From contig NZ_JAFFQA010000016.1 of NCBI RefSeq assembly GCF_016919065.1, positions 1 to 64,000 of the forward strand: DNA of 64,000 nucleotides. Direction: 5' to 3'. A program made the position numbers and the translations under genes. The notes under the pieces were generated by a model. That model searched no databases and was not told where the DNA came from. It saw nothing but the letters and a program-made list of their open reading frames with translations. The stretch comes from Desulfobulbus rhabdoformis (GTDB taxonomy: Bacteria; Desulfobacterota; Desulfobulbia; Desulfobulbales; Desulfobulbaceae). How positions within the stretch are numbered: the stretch's first letter is position 1; every line of letters starts with the position of its first letter. Below, piece by piece: positions 1 through 8,686 of the stretch.

Positions 1-17
1 ACAAAAGAAGCGGCCTG

Positions 18-55
18 AAAAAAATCAGCCCCTCCCCCCGCGGGGGGAGGGGCTG
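18..55 (-). terminator. Rho-independent terminator of the truncated AraC-type gene
   Basis: A perfect GC-rich palindrome at 26-55 (14-bp arms beginning CAGCCCCTCC on the + strand) is followed, reading the minus strand, by a run of seven T (plus-strand A at 18-24). It lies about 25 bases beyond the stop of the minus-strand gene at 80-688. Confidence 0.9.
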
Positions 56-79
56 AGCGGCACCACCGGAGCTATGGAG

Positions 80-688
80 TTAGCCTAAAGACATAAAGTG
101 GTGGTCCAAAAAGAGGGACCACTTCTCTAAAGATGGATTAAGCATCTGAGTCAGTGCCAACCGTATTTGTGGGGTTGATGGCATGGTCACGCTCTCAAAC
201 TCGGGGATCTTGTCGTCGCATACGGACTGGAAGACTGAGGGTAATCTTTCTTTTTGATCGCAGACAATTTCCCTGAAAATATTGGACGTTAAGCCGATAG
301 AGATAAGCAAAAAATTTTGTTCAACAGGAACGTCAAATTGCCACTGGTAACCGTTTTTTGCGAGAATGAAACCATTATTGTCCTGACGAAATGGAACATC
401 CTTTCCAATGCCGTTCACCTTATGCCGTTCAAAACCAGACAGACAAAAGTTGAAACCGAAGCACTCCATATTGTTTTGGGCATATAGTTTAGTTGGATGT
501 TTAAAGCGGCGCCTTTGAATACTTAAGGTTATTCCGGAGCGAAATTTTATCATTTGAATGGAACCCTGGCCGAAAATATCCGACATCACCCAGTTGATGG
601 CGTCTTTGTGAAAAACGGTTGAGCTGAACAAGGTGTCCCCATCAATTCCTTCTTGCCATCTTCCCACCTGCTTGAAATCATGTTCCAT
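80..688 (-). CDS. Truncated AraC/PchR-type regulator, sensing part only
   Basis: The 202-residue product resembles the N-terminal, ligand-sensing part of PchR-like AraC-family regulators. Examples are FGFNFCLSGFERHKVNG near residues 77-93, and the later segment RLALTQMLN near 175-183 followed by LFLDHHFM, which matches the linker that normally leads into the DNA-binding domain. Family members are usually about 320 residues with a C-terminal double helix-turn-helix. Here the reading frame stops exactly where that domain should begin, and a strong terminator follows at once. Without its HTH it cannot bind DNA in the usual way, so it is probably a decayed gene, or less likely a free-standing sensor domain. 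The start is the ATG at 688. Confidence 0.6.
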   Translation of the reverse strand: MEHDFKQVGRWQEGIDGDTLFSSTVFHKDAINWVMSDIFGQGSIQMIKFRSGITLSIQRRRFKHPTKLYAQNNMECFGFNFCLSGFERHKVNGIGKDVPFRQDNNGFILAKNGYQWQFDVPVEQNFLLISIGLTSNIFREIVCDQKERLPSVFQSVCDDKIPEFESVTMPSTPQIRLALTQMLNPSLEKWSLFLDHHFMSLG

Positions 689-1025
689 TTATTTATCTCA
701 GATGCGGCTAACTTTATCGTTTCTGATTCTGTATTGTCATTCAATAAACCCTTAAGAAAGAAGAAGTAGCTAAATTAATTAGGATAAACTAATGACAGGT
801 TTTTGTTCAGTTTGTCAACGTTTTTTCTGGTAATTAAACAAGTTGGTAAGACTTGACGTAATCAAAGAAAAGTAGACAATCCATTAAGCTGCTTTTCATA
901 GGAAATATATGGTGTTATGGAAGGTGTTGAAAGCGCTGCCGGGCAGCAAGCAATGGACGCGGGGCGTAAGTACATTCGCCCGTATCAGGTGGTAAAAAAT
1001 ATTAAAAATCGCTGCTGGAGACGGC
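689..1025. other. Intergenic region, divergent promoters expected
   Basis: AT-rich stretch between the truncated regulator (minus) and the ankyrin protein (plus). I see no convincing gene, repeat or named operator. A short open frame beginning at 917 overlaps the ankyrin gene out of frame and has no family features. Confidence 0.4.
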
Positions 1026-4000
1026 ATGATGGAAAAAAAGCGCAAAAGTGGGAAGATTTCGATGCGGAATATTCTGATCGGGCTTCTGGTTGGGGTGATA
1101 ATGTTTGGAGCTGGCTATGTTGTTGTCGATCGCCAGCACCTGACCGATATTCTGGCAGGCTCGGCGCTTGCCAGAGAAGACTTCAAACAGGCGGAGATAT
1201 GGCTTCGTCTTGGAGGACATCCGGATCGCTTTAACCTTAACCGACTGCTGGAGGCAGCGGTATCTAAGAACGCCTCCCGGCAGGTGGAGAACTACCTGCA
1301 AGCAGGCGCCGACCCGAATTATCTGGGGGCCGGTAACCTACCGATGGTGTACCTTGCCGCCCGGGCAGGTTTCGATGACATTGTGGCACGACTGGCGGCA
1401 TCCGGCGCCGATATGGACTTTCATCCCCGGCAGCGGCGTAATCCTCTGCTGTGGATCGCAAGCAAGGCAAATGACAAGCAGGCTTTTCAACTGCTGCTGG
1501 AACATGGCAGCGATCCGAACGTGATCACCGATTACGGGTACCCGATCGCCTTTATCTGCTACCGGAAAAAGCAGTACGATTGGTTCGATTTGCTGGTAGA
1601 GCACGGCGCAGATCTTTCTTACGTTTCTCCAAGCAGGCGCACACTGCTCGATTACGCATTATTGGCCAAGCACAAGCCATCTATTGATCTGCTGAGCAGC
1701 AAGGGCGTGCCCGTTCTGCGGACATCCGCCCCCGGAACCAGACTCATCGAGATGGTAAAACACGATGCTGCTCCCGCCGTGAAGGAAAGGCTTCGTGCTG
1801 GTGATAATCCGTATATACCCAATAAGTACGAAGCCAATGCCCTGGAAACAGCCATCTTCTCTGAAGCGGTTCTTTCCGCCCGAACCCTGCTTGAAGCTGG
1901 CGTCGATCCCAACATCCCTTTTGGCAAACCGTTGCGGGAGGCAGTGGACAGCAGCAATCAGACGCTGGTTCGGATGTTGCTCGAAAAGGGGGCAAAACCG
2001 GATGCCCGTGAGGAACGGGGCTATAGGACAGCTCTTCACGATGCTGCCTGCAAGTCACTTCCCATGGTCAAAATGCTTGTTGCACACGGTGCTGATATCA
2101 ATGCGACCTGCCGGTTCCAAGAGCGGACCCCGCTCTGGTTCGCTATAAACTGCGGAAATGCCGAAATAGCGGCCTTCCTGGAATCCAAGGGAGCCCACTA
2201 CTCTGTGGACGACGGCTGGTATAGTTCGGCCACCGACTTTGAAAAAGCGGCGGTCGAGGGGGATATCACAGCGCTGAAACAAATGGTGAACCAGGGGCAG
2301 GATATCAATGAACGGGATGCCTTCGGTGATACGGCGCTTCACTTTGCGGCCGCCGCCGGGCAATTGGATGCCATGCGCTGGCTTATCAAGCACGGGGGGC
2401 TTCCCATGTTTCGTGGGTTCGAGAGAAAGACTCCACTCTTCTGGGCCGCCCAGCATGGTCAGCTTGAGGCATGTCGGTTTCTTCTGAATAATGGATGCCG
2501 AGTCACCGACAAGACCAATTACGGAGAAAATCCTTTACATGCTGCTGCACGGGGCAATCAGGCCGAAGTGGTAAAGTTCCTCCTGAAAAGGGGGGCGGAT
2601 GTAAATGCCAATGGCCGCCGGGCCACGCCGCTGATGATCGCCGCTCGACGGAACGCCGGTGAGGCGGCGCGGGCACTGATCGAGGGCGGCGCCGACATTA
2701 ACAACCAGGGTAGTTTCGGCCGGACGGCAATGCACTCTGCCGTGAGTTACGATAGTCCGCAGGTGGTCCAGGTGCTACTTGATCACCACGCCGATATTCA
2801 TACCCAGGACAATCGGGACGTTACTCCAATCGAACTAGCTAAGACGGAACGGGATTCGTTGCTGGGAAGCAAGGCATATCGTCTCATAATGAAGGCCGCC
2901 GGAACACCGTTTGATCCCAGTTTTGATTGCGGCCGGGCCGCGTCCTCCATTGAGCAACTGATCTGCGCCGACCGGGAACTATCCAACCTGGATGTTGAGC
3001 TGAATCATTACTTTCAACTGCTCGTCACCTCCCTCGAACCCGACAAGGCGAAGCCTTTCCGGGAACAGCAGCGAGAGTGGCTTACGGAAGGCCGCGAATC
3101 GTGCGTTTTTTCCAAGTTACACTATCCAGAGGATAACGCTTTTTATAAGGCTGTCAAATGCCTTCGTCCGGTCTACCAGGAGCGGATCCAGGAGGTTAGG
3201 CGTCTTACCAACCGCTATCGGTTTACCGGAAAGGAGGGGGGAACTACAGAGGCCGAGGCTGGGGCCATGGCTGGGACCGACACCGCACGGGTGAAAACCT
3301 GGGGAGATTACGCCGGGAAGCGAAACCAGGCAGGGCAAAATCGCTTCCATGCTTTTTACTACAACACCAATGATCCGATGCATCCGATCGCAGACGAGAT
3401 GGTCGATCGGATCGGAGTGAACTACTTTTTCAAGGAATTTCATGGAATACATGCGGACCACTTTGGCGCTTACTGGGCTGGCAATTTCGAGTTTTCCACA
3501 CCACGCCGGATGCTTTTTCAGGTGACAAGCACACCGGCGCGCATGAAAATCCTCGTGGATGGCGCGGTTGTGTTCACGACTGACAAGGTACACAAGGCGG
3601 AAATTCAACACTGGTTTCCCCAGGGAAACCACCTGGTCGAAATCGAATACGTCAACAAGTGGCACATTGCGGACCTGTTGGTTCGGTTTGCTGAAGAAGA
3701 GCCCGAGTATTCCGAGTCCGATGTCCGCCTTCTGCTCACCGAGGCGATGACAGACAAGCCCCACCTGTGGTATGCAGCAGCGCACGGAAGCGACCAGGCG
3801 GATCACGCCGTCCGGGTAACGACCACGGCCACGGACAGACCTGTGGTCTTGATGCTGCGATCAAGTCGAGCGGTTAGATGGGAGATTCCAAATACGGAGC
3901 AGAATCGGATACTGGCAGTATTTTATGCCTCTAATGATCCGGGCAGCAGCGTGCTGGTGCCTGCAGGAAGCTCGGTCAAGGTGTACCATGTGAAACCAAA

Positions 4001-4181
4001 GGTGATTCCTTATGTCGGTAACCTTCCCATGGGGTGGTGGGAAGGGGTTGAAAACCTTTCCGACAGCATGTTTTTTACGATCGATCCGCGGCGGTTCGAT
4101 GGGTACACCGGCAGCGATGGACGAACCAACGCCATTCTTGTTCCCATGATGTCGAAAGACATAGACAACAAAGCAGATTGA
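1026..4181 (+). CDS. Giant ankyrin-repeat envelope protein with LprI-like and PA14-like domains
   Basis: The 1051-residue protein begins with a basic segment and one hydrophobic helix (about residues 13-34) that should act as signal anchor, placing the rest in the periplasm. Residues ~50-625 are a long array of ankyrin repeats (about 15), with typical TALHFAAAAGQLDAMRWLI and GADVNANG turns. Residues ~632-715 (FDCGRAASSIEQLICADREL through REQQREWLTEGRESC) fit the LprI/DUF1311 family, whose founding member is a lysozyme inhibitor. Residues ~770-890 look like a PA14-type beta-sandwich (HADHFGAYWAGNFEF, RMKILVDGAVVF, GNHLVEIEY). The start has GGAG nine bases upstream. The domain order suggests an exported binding or inhibitor protein. 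The ankyrin and LprI parts are clear; the PA14 call is less sure and the function is unknown. Confidence 0.8.
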   Translation: MMEKKRKSGKISMRNILIGLLVGVIMFGAGYVVVDRQHLTDILAGSALAREDFKQAEIWLRLGGHPDRFNLNRLLEAAVSKNASRQVENYLQAGADPNYLGAGNLPMVYLAARAGFDDIVARLAASGADMDFHPRQRRNPLLWIASKANDKQAFQLLLEHGSDPNVITDYGYPIAFICYRKKQYDWFDLLVEHGADLSYVSPSRRTLLDYALLAKHKPSIDLLSSKGVPVLRTSAPGTRLIEMVKHDAAPAVKERLRAGDNPYIPNKYEANALETAIFSEAVLSARTLLEAGVDPNIPFGKPLREAVDSSNQTLVRMLLEKGAKPDAREERGYRTALHDAACKSLPMVKMLVAHGADINATCRFQERTPLWFAINCGNAEIAAFLESKGAHYSVDDGWYSSATDFEKAAVEGDITALKQMVNQGQDINERDAFGDTALHFAAAAGQLDAMRWLIKHGGLPMFRGFERKTPLFWAAQHGQLEACRFLLNNGCRVTDKTNYGENPLHAAARGNQAEVVKFLLKRGADVNANGRRATPLMIAARRNAGEAARALIEGGADINNQGSFGRTAMHSAVSYDSPQVVQVLLDHHADIHTQDNRDVTPIELAKTERDSLLGSKAYRLIMKAAGTPFDPSFDCGRAASSIEQLICADRELSNLDVELNHYFQLLVTSLEPDKAKPFREQQREWLTEGRESCVFSKLHYPEDNAFYKAVKCLRPVYQERIQEVRRLTNRYRFTGKEGGTTEAEAGAMAGTDTARVKTWGDYAGKRNQAGQNRFHAFYYNTNDPMHPIADEMVDRIGVNYFFKEFHGIHADHFGAYWAGNFEFSTPRRMLFQVTSTPARMKILVDGAVVFTTDKVHKAEIQHWFPQGNHLVEIEYVNKWHIADLLVRFAEEEPEYSESDVRLLLTEAMTDKPHLWYAAAHGSDQADHAVRVTTTATDRPVVLMLRSSRAVRWEIPNTEQNRILAVFYASNDPGSSVLVPAGSSVKVYHVKPKVIPYVGNLPMGWWEGVENLSDSMFFTIDPRRFDGYTGSDGRTNAILVPMMSKDIDNKAD

Positions 4182-4340
4182 AACGGTGTGGCAGACAACA
4201 CAGAAAGAGAGCCCACGTAGGCAGGGAGAACCAAGGCAAACACTTGTATGCCCTCATCTATCCCTAAGCATGTTCATAAAAACGAAATCTTTTCGTTTTG
4301 GTTTCGTACCCAAGGGGAAAAAATCTGTTGCAAAGGTGTT

Positions 4341-4796
4341 TCAGGCCTTCGCGATACTGTTTTGCTGCACCTCAGTCTCTATCTTCAGTGCCGATAAGGA
4401 AACGTTGATATCCGCCAGGAAGTAAATCAGGCCAGCAATGAGCGAGAGCATACAGCATATAAAGAGAATAATGATAAAGATGCTGGCCTCAAAGCTGACC
4501 AGCTCACTGAGAAAGAGGGCGATGATCAGCAGGCTGTCCAAGAGTAGGCTCAGGGTTACAAAAGCAATGGCCATGCGTAGGAGATACGCCCTCCGCATCA
4601 TGATCGTCAGTTGTTTTTCAACATGTACGATAAAGGTGCCTGATGCTGCATGAGCTGATTCCGCAAGAATTCTGGAGCGGTCGATAATCCGGCCAAAACG
4701 GTTGGTCATGGAGAGCAGGAGCAGGCCAACACCGGAGATGACGATTACCGGGCCGATGGCCAACTGCAGCATAGGGACAATTTGTTCAAGTTGCAT
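4341..4796 (-). CDS. DUF2721 membrane protein
   Basis: The 151-residue protein matches the DUF2721 family. An N-terminal hydrophobic segment with IGPVIVISGVGLLLLSM is followed by the family signature NRFGRIIDRSRIL, then two more hydrophobic helices (about residues 72-97 and 103-127). It is predicted to be an inner-membrane protein of unknown function. The gene converges on the ankyrin gene, with 160 bases between the two stops. Start is the ATG at 4796, preceded by AAGGTAGAACC as a plausible ribosome site. Confidence 0.85.
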   Translation of the reverse strand: MQLEQIVPMLQLAIGPVIVISGVGLLLLSMTNRFGRIIDRSRILAESAHAASGTFIVHVEKQLTIMMRRAYLLRMAIAFVTLSLLLDSLLIIALFLSELVSFEASIFIIILFICCMLSLIAGLIYFLADINVSLSALKIETEVQQNSIAKA

Positions 4797-4824
4797 GGTT
4801 CTACCTTTTACCTTTAGTGGGGTG

Positions 4825-4872
4825 CAAAAACAGAAAAAGAGGAAGGGGCGAATGCAAGGCCTCTTCCTCTTT
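4825..4872 (-). terminator. Terminator-like hairpin downstream of the aldo/keto reductase
   Basis: Arms AAAGAGGAAG (4836-4845) and CTTCCTCTTT (4863-4872) pair perfectly. Reading the minus strand, the hairpin is followed by a T-rich tract (TTTCTGTTTTT). It lies about 250 bases after the reductase stop and only 40 bases before the DUF2721 start, so it could also be a leader hairpin of the latter. Confidence 0.5.
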
Positions 4873-5122
4873 GAAAATTACTATAATTACAGACAATCCG
4901 ACCTGGTGAGTCTGCTCAAAATCTGATTATGGATCCTAGCGGGGGCTACGATGTCCAACAATAAGCCCCTGTCCTTTCTGGTCAATGCTCAATAATGCAT
5001 TTGAAAGAGAAAAATCACTTCAGCAATCAGGGAAAAAATAACGTTGGGGGCAGGGGAGAGCCCTGTTGCCATCGGCTAGAGAGGAGTGATTCTCCCATTT
5101 CACAGGTCATTTCTTTTAAGAT
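4873..5122. other. Intergenic spacer
   Basis: Part of the 326-base gap between the DUF2721 gene (start 4796) and the aldo/keto reductase (stop 5123). Apart from the hairpin at 4825-4872 I see no gene or repeat here. Confidence 0.4.
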
Positions 5123-6088
5123 TTACACACCTGCTTCTTCAAGGTTGCTCACATTATCCAGCAGTTCCATATCCTCCATGTCCAGTTTCAGCTCCGGCGC
5201 CTTGATGAGCGACGTAAGCTGCTCAGTGGTCCGAGCGCTGACAATCGGGGCGGTTACCAGTGGTTTGGCCAGTAACCAGGCCAGAGAGACTGTTGTCGGT
5301 GTTGTGCTGTGCTTTGCGGCTACTTTGTCAAGGGCCGTAAGGATAGCCTTTCCTCGCGCATCAAAATATTTTTTGATGCCCTCGCCACGTGTGGTCTTGC
5401 CAAAATCAGCCTCAGTTCTGTACTTCCCTGTAAGGAAACCAGATTCCAGAGAAAAGTAGGTAAACACGGAGAAGTTATACTGCTCAACCAGAGGGGCGTA
5501 GTCCTGTTCAAAGGTTTTCCGGTTGATCAGATTGTAATACGGCTGCAGAGCTACATAGCGCGGCAGATTGTTTTTCTCAGCAAGTTCCATGGATTTTTGT
5601 ATTCGTGGAGGTGAGACGTTTGAGGCTGCAATATAACGTACCTTCCCAGCCTTTATGATCTGGTCATAGGCAGCCAGCGTTTCTTCGATTGGCGTTTTTT
5701 CATCGTCAAAATGGGTGTAATACAGGTCGATATAGTCGGTTTGTAAACGTTTAAGACTTGCATCAACCGATTTTAAAATATGGGAACGGCTGAGGTCATA
5801 AGGATGTTCGGCCGTATGTGAACCCACCTTAGTTGCGATAACAACCTGATCCCTATTTTTTCGAGTGTTGAGCCACGTGCCGATGATGGTTTCGGATTGG
5901 CCACCAGTGCCATTGACCCACCAGGAATAGGTATCAGCTGTATCAATGAAATTAAACCCTGCAGCAGTAAACGCATCGAGGATTGCAAATGATTGCTGTT
6001 CATCCAACGTCCAGCCAAATACATTCCCACCAAAGTTGATCGGCGCTACTTGTAGTTCAGTGTTGTTAATTGTTACTTTTGTTCGCAT
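5123..6088 (-). CDS. Aldo/keto reductase
   Basis: The 321-residue protein has the NADPH-dependent aldo/keto reductase barrel. The catalytic Asp and Tyr lie in FNFIDTADTYSWW (residues ~50-62), the Lys in VVIATKVGSH, and the His in DLYYTHFDDEKTP. The later RYIAASNVSPPRI matches the family signature around the SN motif that packs near the nicotinamide. Length and motif order are those of the YajO/AKR11-like group, which reduces a range of aldehydes and ketones; the natural substrate cannot be told from sequence. Start ATG at 6088 has CAGGA upstream. It stands alone on the minus strand. Confidence 0.9.
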   Translation of the reverse strand: MRTKVTINNTELQVAPINFGGNVFGWTLDEQQSFAILDAFTAAGFNFIDTADTYSWWVNGTGGQSETIIGTWLNTRKNRDQVVIATKVGSHTAEHPYDLSRSHILKSVDASLKRLQTDYIDLYYTHFDDEKTPIEETLAAYDQIIKAGKVRYIAASNVSPPRIQKSMELAEKNNLPRYVALQPYYNLINRKTFEQDYAPLVEQYNFSVFTYFSLESGFLTGKYRTEADFGKTTRGEGIKKYFDARGKAILTALDKVAAKHSTTPTTVSLAWLLAKPLVTAPIVSARTTEQLTSLIKAPELKLDMEDMELLDNVSNLEEAGV

Positions 6089-6604
6089 AATGTTATCCTG
6101 TGGAATCGAGCTGATTATTTATTGTGCTCGCTATATGAGAAAAATAGTTAGCTGCGAAATTTAAAATGACTCATCTTGTTTATTGAGAATGAGACACCTA
6201 TTTTTTAATGATCGCTTTAAACAGCAACGATAGTTATTGAACGCTTATGAATTTCATAATAATGACGAACTGCTGTTAATCAAGGAGGCTAAAACTTCGT
6301 GTGTCCTCAACATAGAATTCCCAAGGTCCCCCTTTTATATTGTTTTACCTGGTATCCAGTATGGTGTCGTAAAAAGGGGGCTGGAAAACAGTCGGGCACC
6401 GAACTCAAAGTCTTGTCAAAGAGAGAGGAGTTGCAAAAAATATCGTAAAATTATAGGATTAATTCAATGTATCCAAGTATCTCTTTTCTTTGGAGGGATG
6501 TGGGGAACCCTGCAAAAGTGCAAGAGAAGGAGTCAATGAGGGGGTCTCTTTGGCTTAAGCGCTGGTGAAGGTGAAACCGCAATTATATTTTTTGGAGGTG
6601 TTGT
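6089..6604. other. Intergenic region between divergent genes
   Basis: About 515 bases between the aldo/keto reductase and the helix-hairpin-helix gene. It contains an isolated perfect 7-1-7 palindrome, TTATGAATTTCATAA, at 6245-6259, of unknown meaning. An open frame at 6237-6539 shows no family signal and I do not call it a gene. Confidence 0.4.
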
Positions 6605-7009
6605 ATGGCGATTACTCTCTCTGCAATACAGGGCATTGGCCCTCATACCGCAGATGTATTGGCAGAACATGGTTATTCAAAGGTTGAGGAGCTGGCCGCT
6701 GCCCAGGAAAGTGATCTGGTGGTTATTTCTGGATTTGGGCCCGTGCGCGCCAATCTTGTTATCAATGCCGCGAAATCTTTGCTGGAGGAAGAGCAAGCTC
6801 GCCTGAAAGAGGAACAAGATGGAGTAGCTTCAACTGACTCTGCTTCTGAGATACTATCTCCGTCGTCTGCTTTGGCAGTATCTGATGAAGAACCTTCAAA
6901 GAAGAAAAAAAAATCAAAAAAGAAAAAGGGAAATCCAGACAAAGAGAAGAAACCAAAAAAATCTCCGAAGAAAGGGAAAAAGGACAAGAAAGGAAAAAAG
7001 AAAAAGTAA
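6605..7009 (+). CDS. Helix-hairpin-helix protein with poly-lysine tail
   Basis: The 134-residue protein has two parts. Residues 1-62 form a tandem helix-hairpin-helix fold of the DNA-binding type, with the two hairpins IQGIGPHTADVLAEHG and ISGFGPVRANLVINAA. Residues ~96-134 are almost entirely lysine with some Gly, Pro and Ser, like the tails of bacterial histone H1-like proteins. An acidic/serine linker separates them. A strong GGAGGTG sits seven bases before the ATG. The combination suggests a small nucleoid or nucleic-acid-binding protein; no specific homolog is recognised. It appears to be a single-gene unit. Confidence 0.75.
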   Translation: MAITLSAIQGIGPHTADVLAEHGYSKVEELAAAQESDLVVISGFGPVRANLVINAAKSLLEEEQARLKEEQDGVASTDSASEILSPSSALAVSDEEPSKKKKKSKKKKGNPDKEKKPKKSPKKGKKDKKGKKKK

Positions 7010-7472
7010 CCCCTCCTGGAGGGGGGCGAGAAGTTGAACCTGATGGTTGACAGTTGCGCCTTCCCCTCCAAAAAAACTAGGTGAACGGTCTTCGGTAACG
7101 TCATTTCAGTGCGTTATGATGTACAGTCCATCTCTTCTTCAGCTTCTCAGTCTATTGAGATTCTTCGATTAGGCCACCGAGAGGGCGCTGAGTCCTATCC
7201 CTCACACACAAGGCAGGTCGCGCCCCCCTGTTAGCTCTGTTATGAAGGTGTTAAATTCTCGTTGTTTTCTGGTGTGCTCCATTCAAGGGAATGAAAATTT
7301 ATTGTACATTGAGCCTGCGTTTTAACAGCATTTGATAATGAATTGAGGAGCAGAGGGGCAACGAATCTGCAGAGTTATCGACCTGACTTCACAGGTGTAC
7401 GCTGATAAGCGAAATTCGGCATAGTCCCTTAACTTGTCATGATAAAAACGAATCTAGGCAAGTGGAGTATAT
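7010..7472. other. Intergenic region
   Basis: A short GC palindrome (CCCTCCTGGAGGG) sits directly after the lysine-rich gene but lacks a T tract. The rest up to the next gene shows no clear gene, repeat or operator. Confidence 0.4.
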
Positions 7473-8666
7473 ATGAGCTCATCCTATCCTCGATCGATTC
7501 TCACCCCGCATCGTCCTCTCCCTTTAGATATCCCTGCAGGCGTTGCGCCTACAGAATTTTTCAACAGCCCATGTAACCTGCGGCATCTGACGCGAGAAAA
7601 CGGTTTGTTGCGCTCAGATGAAGGCTTTTTGCTCTATAGGAAGGCCATCGGCCATTCCAATCTTTTCGATACATCGATAATATTTGACACCTCCTCCAAG
7701 GTTCTGGATCCCATGGGGCGTCCAGTTCGGCGAGACCAGTTGTCCCGTGAGGAAAGCTTAACCTTCAGTCGAATGACCAATGTTGTTTTTCAGTACATGT
7801 TGGAGCGGTACCCAGACCCCAAAGAACACCTGGTCTTTTGTGGCGAGGCAAGCCTTGATGCAACCTGGCCGATTAATAAGCCGGGAGTGCCGAGCATTCG
7901 CATGATTCATAATCATTTCATGGTGTTTGAGCAGGCATTGCTTGCCAAATCAGCCCCTGCCTCAAAGGATGATCCTAATTTGACCGACGGCGGCCAGAAT
8001 GGATTATTTTTGAGTTATTTAAGTGAGGTGTATCTGCGGTTTTTTGATGTTCTTGATCTCAAAGTTCTTCGCCCAGTTTCTTCTGACGCGTGCAAGCTGA
8101 TATTAACCGGATATCCTCAGGGGCTTCCGAGTTGGGAAGTTGTGGGTGGGGCGGAGCAGCTTGCAAAGGGACAATTTTGGAAAGAATACGACATGGTGCT
8201 TCGTGGATTTCTGGAATTCTATCACACTTTTTTCACTCTTGTGGCCTCGGGGGATACCAAAATACCTGCTACTGCAGTCTATGCGGATCAGATCGAAGAT
8301 ATCTTACTGTACAGTGATCAATTTCATCAGGCTGCACGGATTCTGCGCCTGCAGATTATTGAAGATCCCATGATCGCCAATGAAATTCGATGGCAGCCTG
8401 CTTATAAACAGCTTTTGTACCGCGATGATGCAGGACGGCTCATTGTGACGATCAGCCAGAATTCTGTAGGTAACGCCATCACCGAGCTGCTGGGTATTGT
8501 CGTGCAGCGTGTTGCCGATGAGTCCGCGTATGCACAAATCGAAGAAAGGCTTGTTACCCAGTTGCTTGAACTGCGCACCAGACTCGTTACCTATGGACTC
8601 GGTGAGGCCATTGCCACACCTTCCTGGCCAAGTGGCTCTTTTGTCCCCCCGCAAAAACAACATTGA
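7473..8666 (+). CDS. Unrecognised 397-residue protein
   Basis: I do not recognise this family. The protein is soluble-looking, with no signal peptide or membrane helix. The most distinctive stretch is near residues 127-156: FCGEASLDATWPINKPG followed by PSIRMIHNHFMVF. The His-Asn-His core recalls His-containing nucleotidyl-transfer motifs, but it does not fit the HxHxH spacing of HIT proteins, so no function is assigned. The ATG at 7473 has GTGGAG eight bases upstream. The next gene, an AXE1-like esterase, begins 20 bases after its stop, so the two are very probably co-transcribed and may act in one pathway. Confidence 0.7.
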   Translation: MSSSYPRSILTPHRPLPLDIPAGVAPTEFFNSPCNLRHLTRENGLLRSDEGFLLYRKAIGHSNLFDTSIIFDTSSKVLDPMGRPVRRDQLSREESLTFSRMTNVVFQYMLERYPDPKEHLVFCGEASLDATWPINKPGVPSIRMIHNHFMVFEQALLAKSAPASKDDPNLTDGGQNGLFLSYLSEVYLRFFDVLDLKVLRPVSSDACKLILTGYPQGLPSWEVVGGAEQLAKGQFWKEYDMVLRGFLEFYHTFFTLVASGDTKIPATAVYADQIEDILLYSDQFHQAARILRLQIIEDPMIANEIRWQPAYKQLLYRDDAGRLIVTISQNSVGNAITELLGIVVQRVADESAYAQIEERLVTQLLELRTRLVTYGLGEAIATPSWPSGSFVPPQKQH

Positions 8667-8686
8667 TTGGTAGGGGGTATTCTTTG

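Noticed and set aside
917..1234. 105-residue open frame upstream of and overlapping the ankyrin gene
   Set aside because: Overlaps the well-supported ankyrin gene in another frame, has no family features, and its composition fits a shadow.
4279..4299. AAAACGAAA/TTTCGTTTT hairpin after the ankyrin gene as a terminator
   Set aside because: AT-rich weak stem without a clear T run; cannot be separated from chance.
6245..6259. Perfect 7-1-7 palindrome as an operator
   Set aside because: More than 150 bases from either flanking gene start and not repeated; chance in AT-rich DNA cannot be excluded.
6237..6539. 100-residue open frame on the plus strand
   Set aside because: No ribosome site, no recognisable domain, unusual composition; probably non-coding.
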